64,000 nucleotides of DNA from positions 372,001-436,000 of the forward strand of contig NC_009440.1 in assembly GCF_000016605.1 (NCBI RefSeq), in the 5' to 3' direction. Position numbers and translations under genes: made by a program. Below, one piece after another: positions 63,780 to 64,000 of the stretch. Positions within the stretch are counted from its first letter, which is position 1. The number at the start of each line of letters is the position of its first letter. This stretch comes from Metallosphaera sedula DSM 5348 (GTDB taxonomy: Archaea > Thermoproteota > Thermoprotei_A > Sulfolobales > Sulfolobaceae). A model generated the notes under the pieces. The model saw nothing but the letters and a program-made list of their open reading frames with translations. It had not been told where the DNA came from and ran no database searches.

Positions 63780-64000
63780 TCATTTCCTTGATCTCCTCCT
63801 TAATTCCGCGTGAGATAGTAGGGAACCTATCCCAAATAGAAAGATGGCAAGACCGAAGAAGTTTATGAAGTAGTTGGCTGTAGTCCCACTCGTGAGGTTC
63901 ATTCCATTAACGTCGAAGTATTCCACAGGGTAGGTGACAGTCGTAGTTCCTGCTACCAGCACTATGAGTCCAATTATTGCTAGGATGATTCCAAGGTATA
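63780..64000 (-). CDS. Small membrane protein, 5' end outside window
   Basis: The frame is open to the right edge; the GTG at 63962 is only one possible start, and sequence upstream of it (LGIILAIIGLIVLVAG) completes a hydrophobic segment, so the gene probably begins beyond 64000. A second segment FINFFGLAIFLFGIGSLLSH and a basic tail RRRSRK follow. It lies 37 bases upstream of the CbsA-like gene and is probably in the same operon. Confidence 0.6.
   Translation of the reverse strand, partial: YLGIILAIIGLIVLVAGTTTVTYPVEYFDVNGMNLTSGTTANYFINFFGLAIFLFGIGSLLSHAELRRRSRK

Noticed and set aside
1-64000. CRISPR arrays, insertion sequences, rRNA or tRNA genes
   Set aside because: I saw no regularly spaced repeats, transposase motifs, or cloverleaf-like sequences by eye; a tRNAscan or Infernal run would be needed to exclude an intron-containing tRNA.

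Overview
The window looks like chromosomal DNA of a thermoacidophilic Sulfolobales archaeon, most likely Metallosphaera or a close relative. The reasons are the mid-40s GC content by eye, the many genes whose start codon lies about 25 bases after a TATA-like box (leaderless transcripts), Sulfolobales-restricted families (DUF3834-like, TusA fused to a START-like domain, CbsA/CbsB-like cytochrome proteins), a second Cdc48 ATPase and an OB-fold SSB-like protein. I see no rRNA, convincing tRNA, insertion sequence or CRISPR array.

Bases 1-20 kb are a mosaic of short operons for central and accessory metabolism: a truncated MFS transporter at the edge, a TusA-START fusion, a molybdopterin oxidoreductase divergent from an MhpD-like protein through one palindromic TATA box, a PAP2 phosphatase beside a phosphate-type MFS symporter, WrbA, a DUF3834 protein, an isochorismatase-fold protein, a free-standing PEP-synthase-type nucleotide domain, a TPP enzyme, an SDR, a zinc-ribbon protein, a GlcD-type oxidase overlapping an MFS gene, an MDR dehydrogenase and a photolyase.

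Bases 20-31 kb hold an S9 peptidase and a complete peptide/oligosaccharide-type ABC importer. Its binding protein and a secreted beta-rich protein are on the minus strand; two permeases and two ATPases form an overlapping plus-strand operon. The binding protein appears circularly permuted, and one permease carries a large extracellular insertion.

Bases 31-50 kb contain a LigB-type dioxygenase, a DsrE-like protein, an unusual Nramp-like transporter, an aldo/keto reductase, an orphan ParA/MinD ATPase, malate dehydrogenase, an SSB-like protein, Thr- or Ser-rich surface proteins, and a transporter-rich stretch (several MFS genes, one only half-length, and an APC permease) with an MDR dehydrogenase, a formamidase-family enzyme and a double ribbon-helix-helix regulator.

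Bases 51-64 kb look like part of the fox locus known from iron-oxidising Sulfolobales: a ferredoxin-CBS protein and a polyferredoxin-type membrane protein, a Cdc48-type AAA ATPase with two tiny membrane proteins, then a minus-strand run of membrane proteins ending in a CbsB/CbsA-like cytochrome b558/566 pair. The terminal oxidase subunits expected for this locus would lie beyond the right edge. Together these genes would form a membrane chain moving electrons from Fe(II) outside the cell. That functional reading is by family and context, not proven by the sequence.
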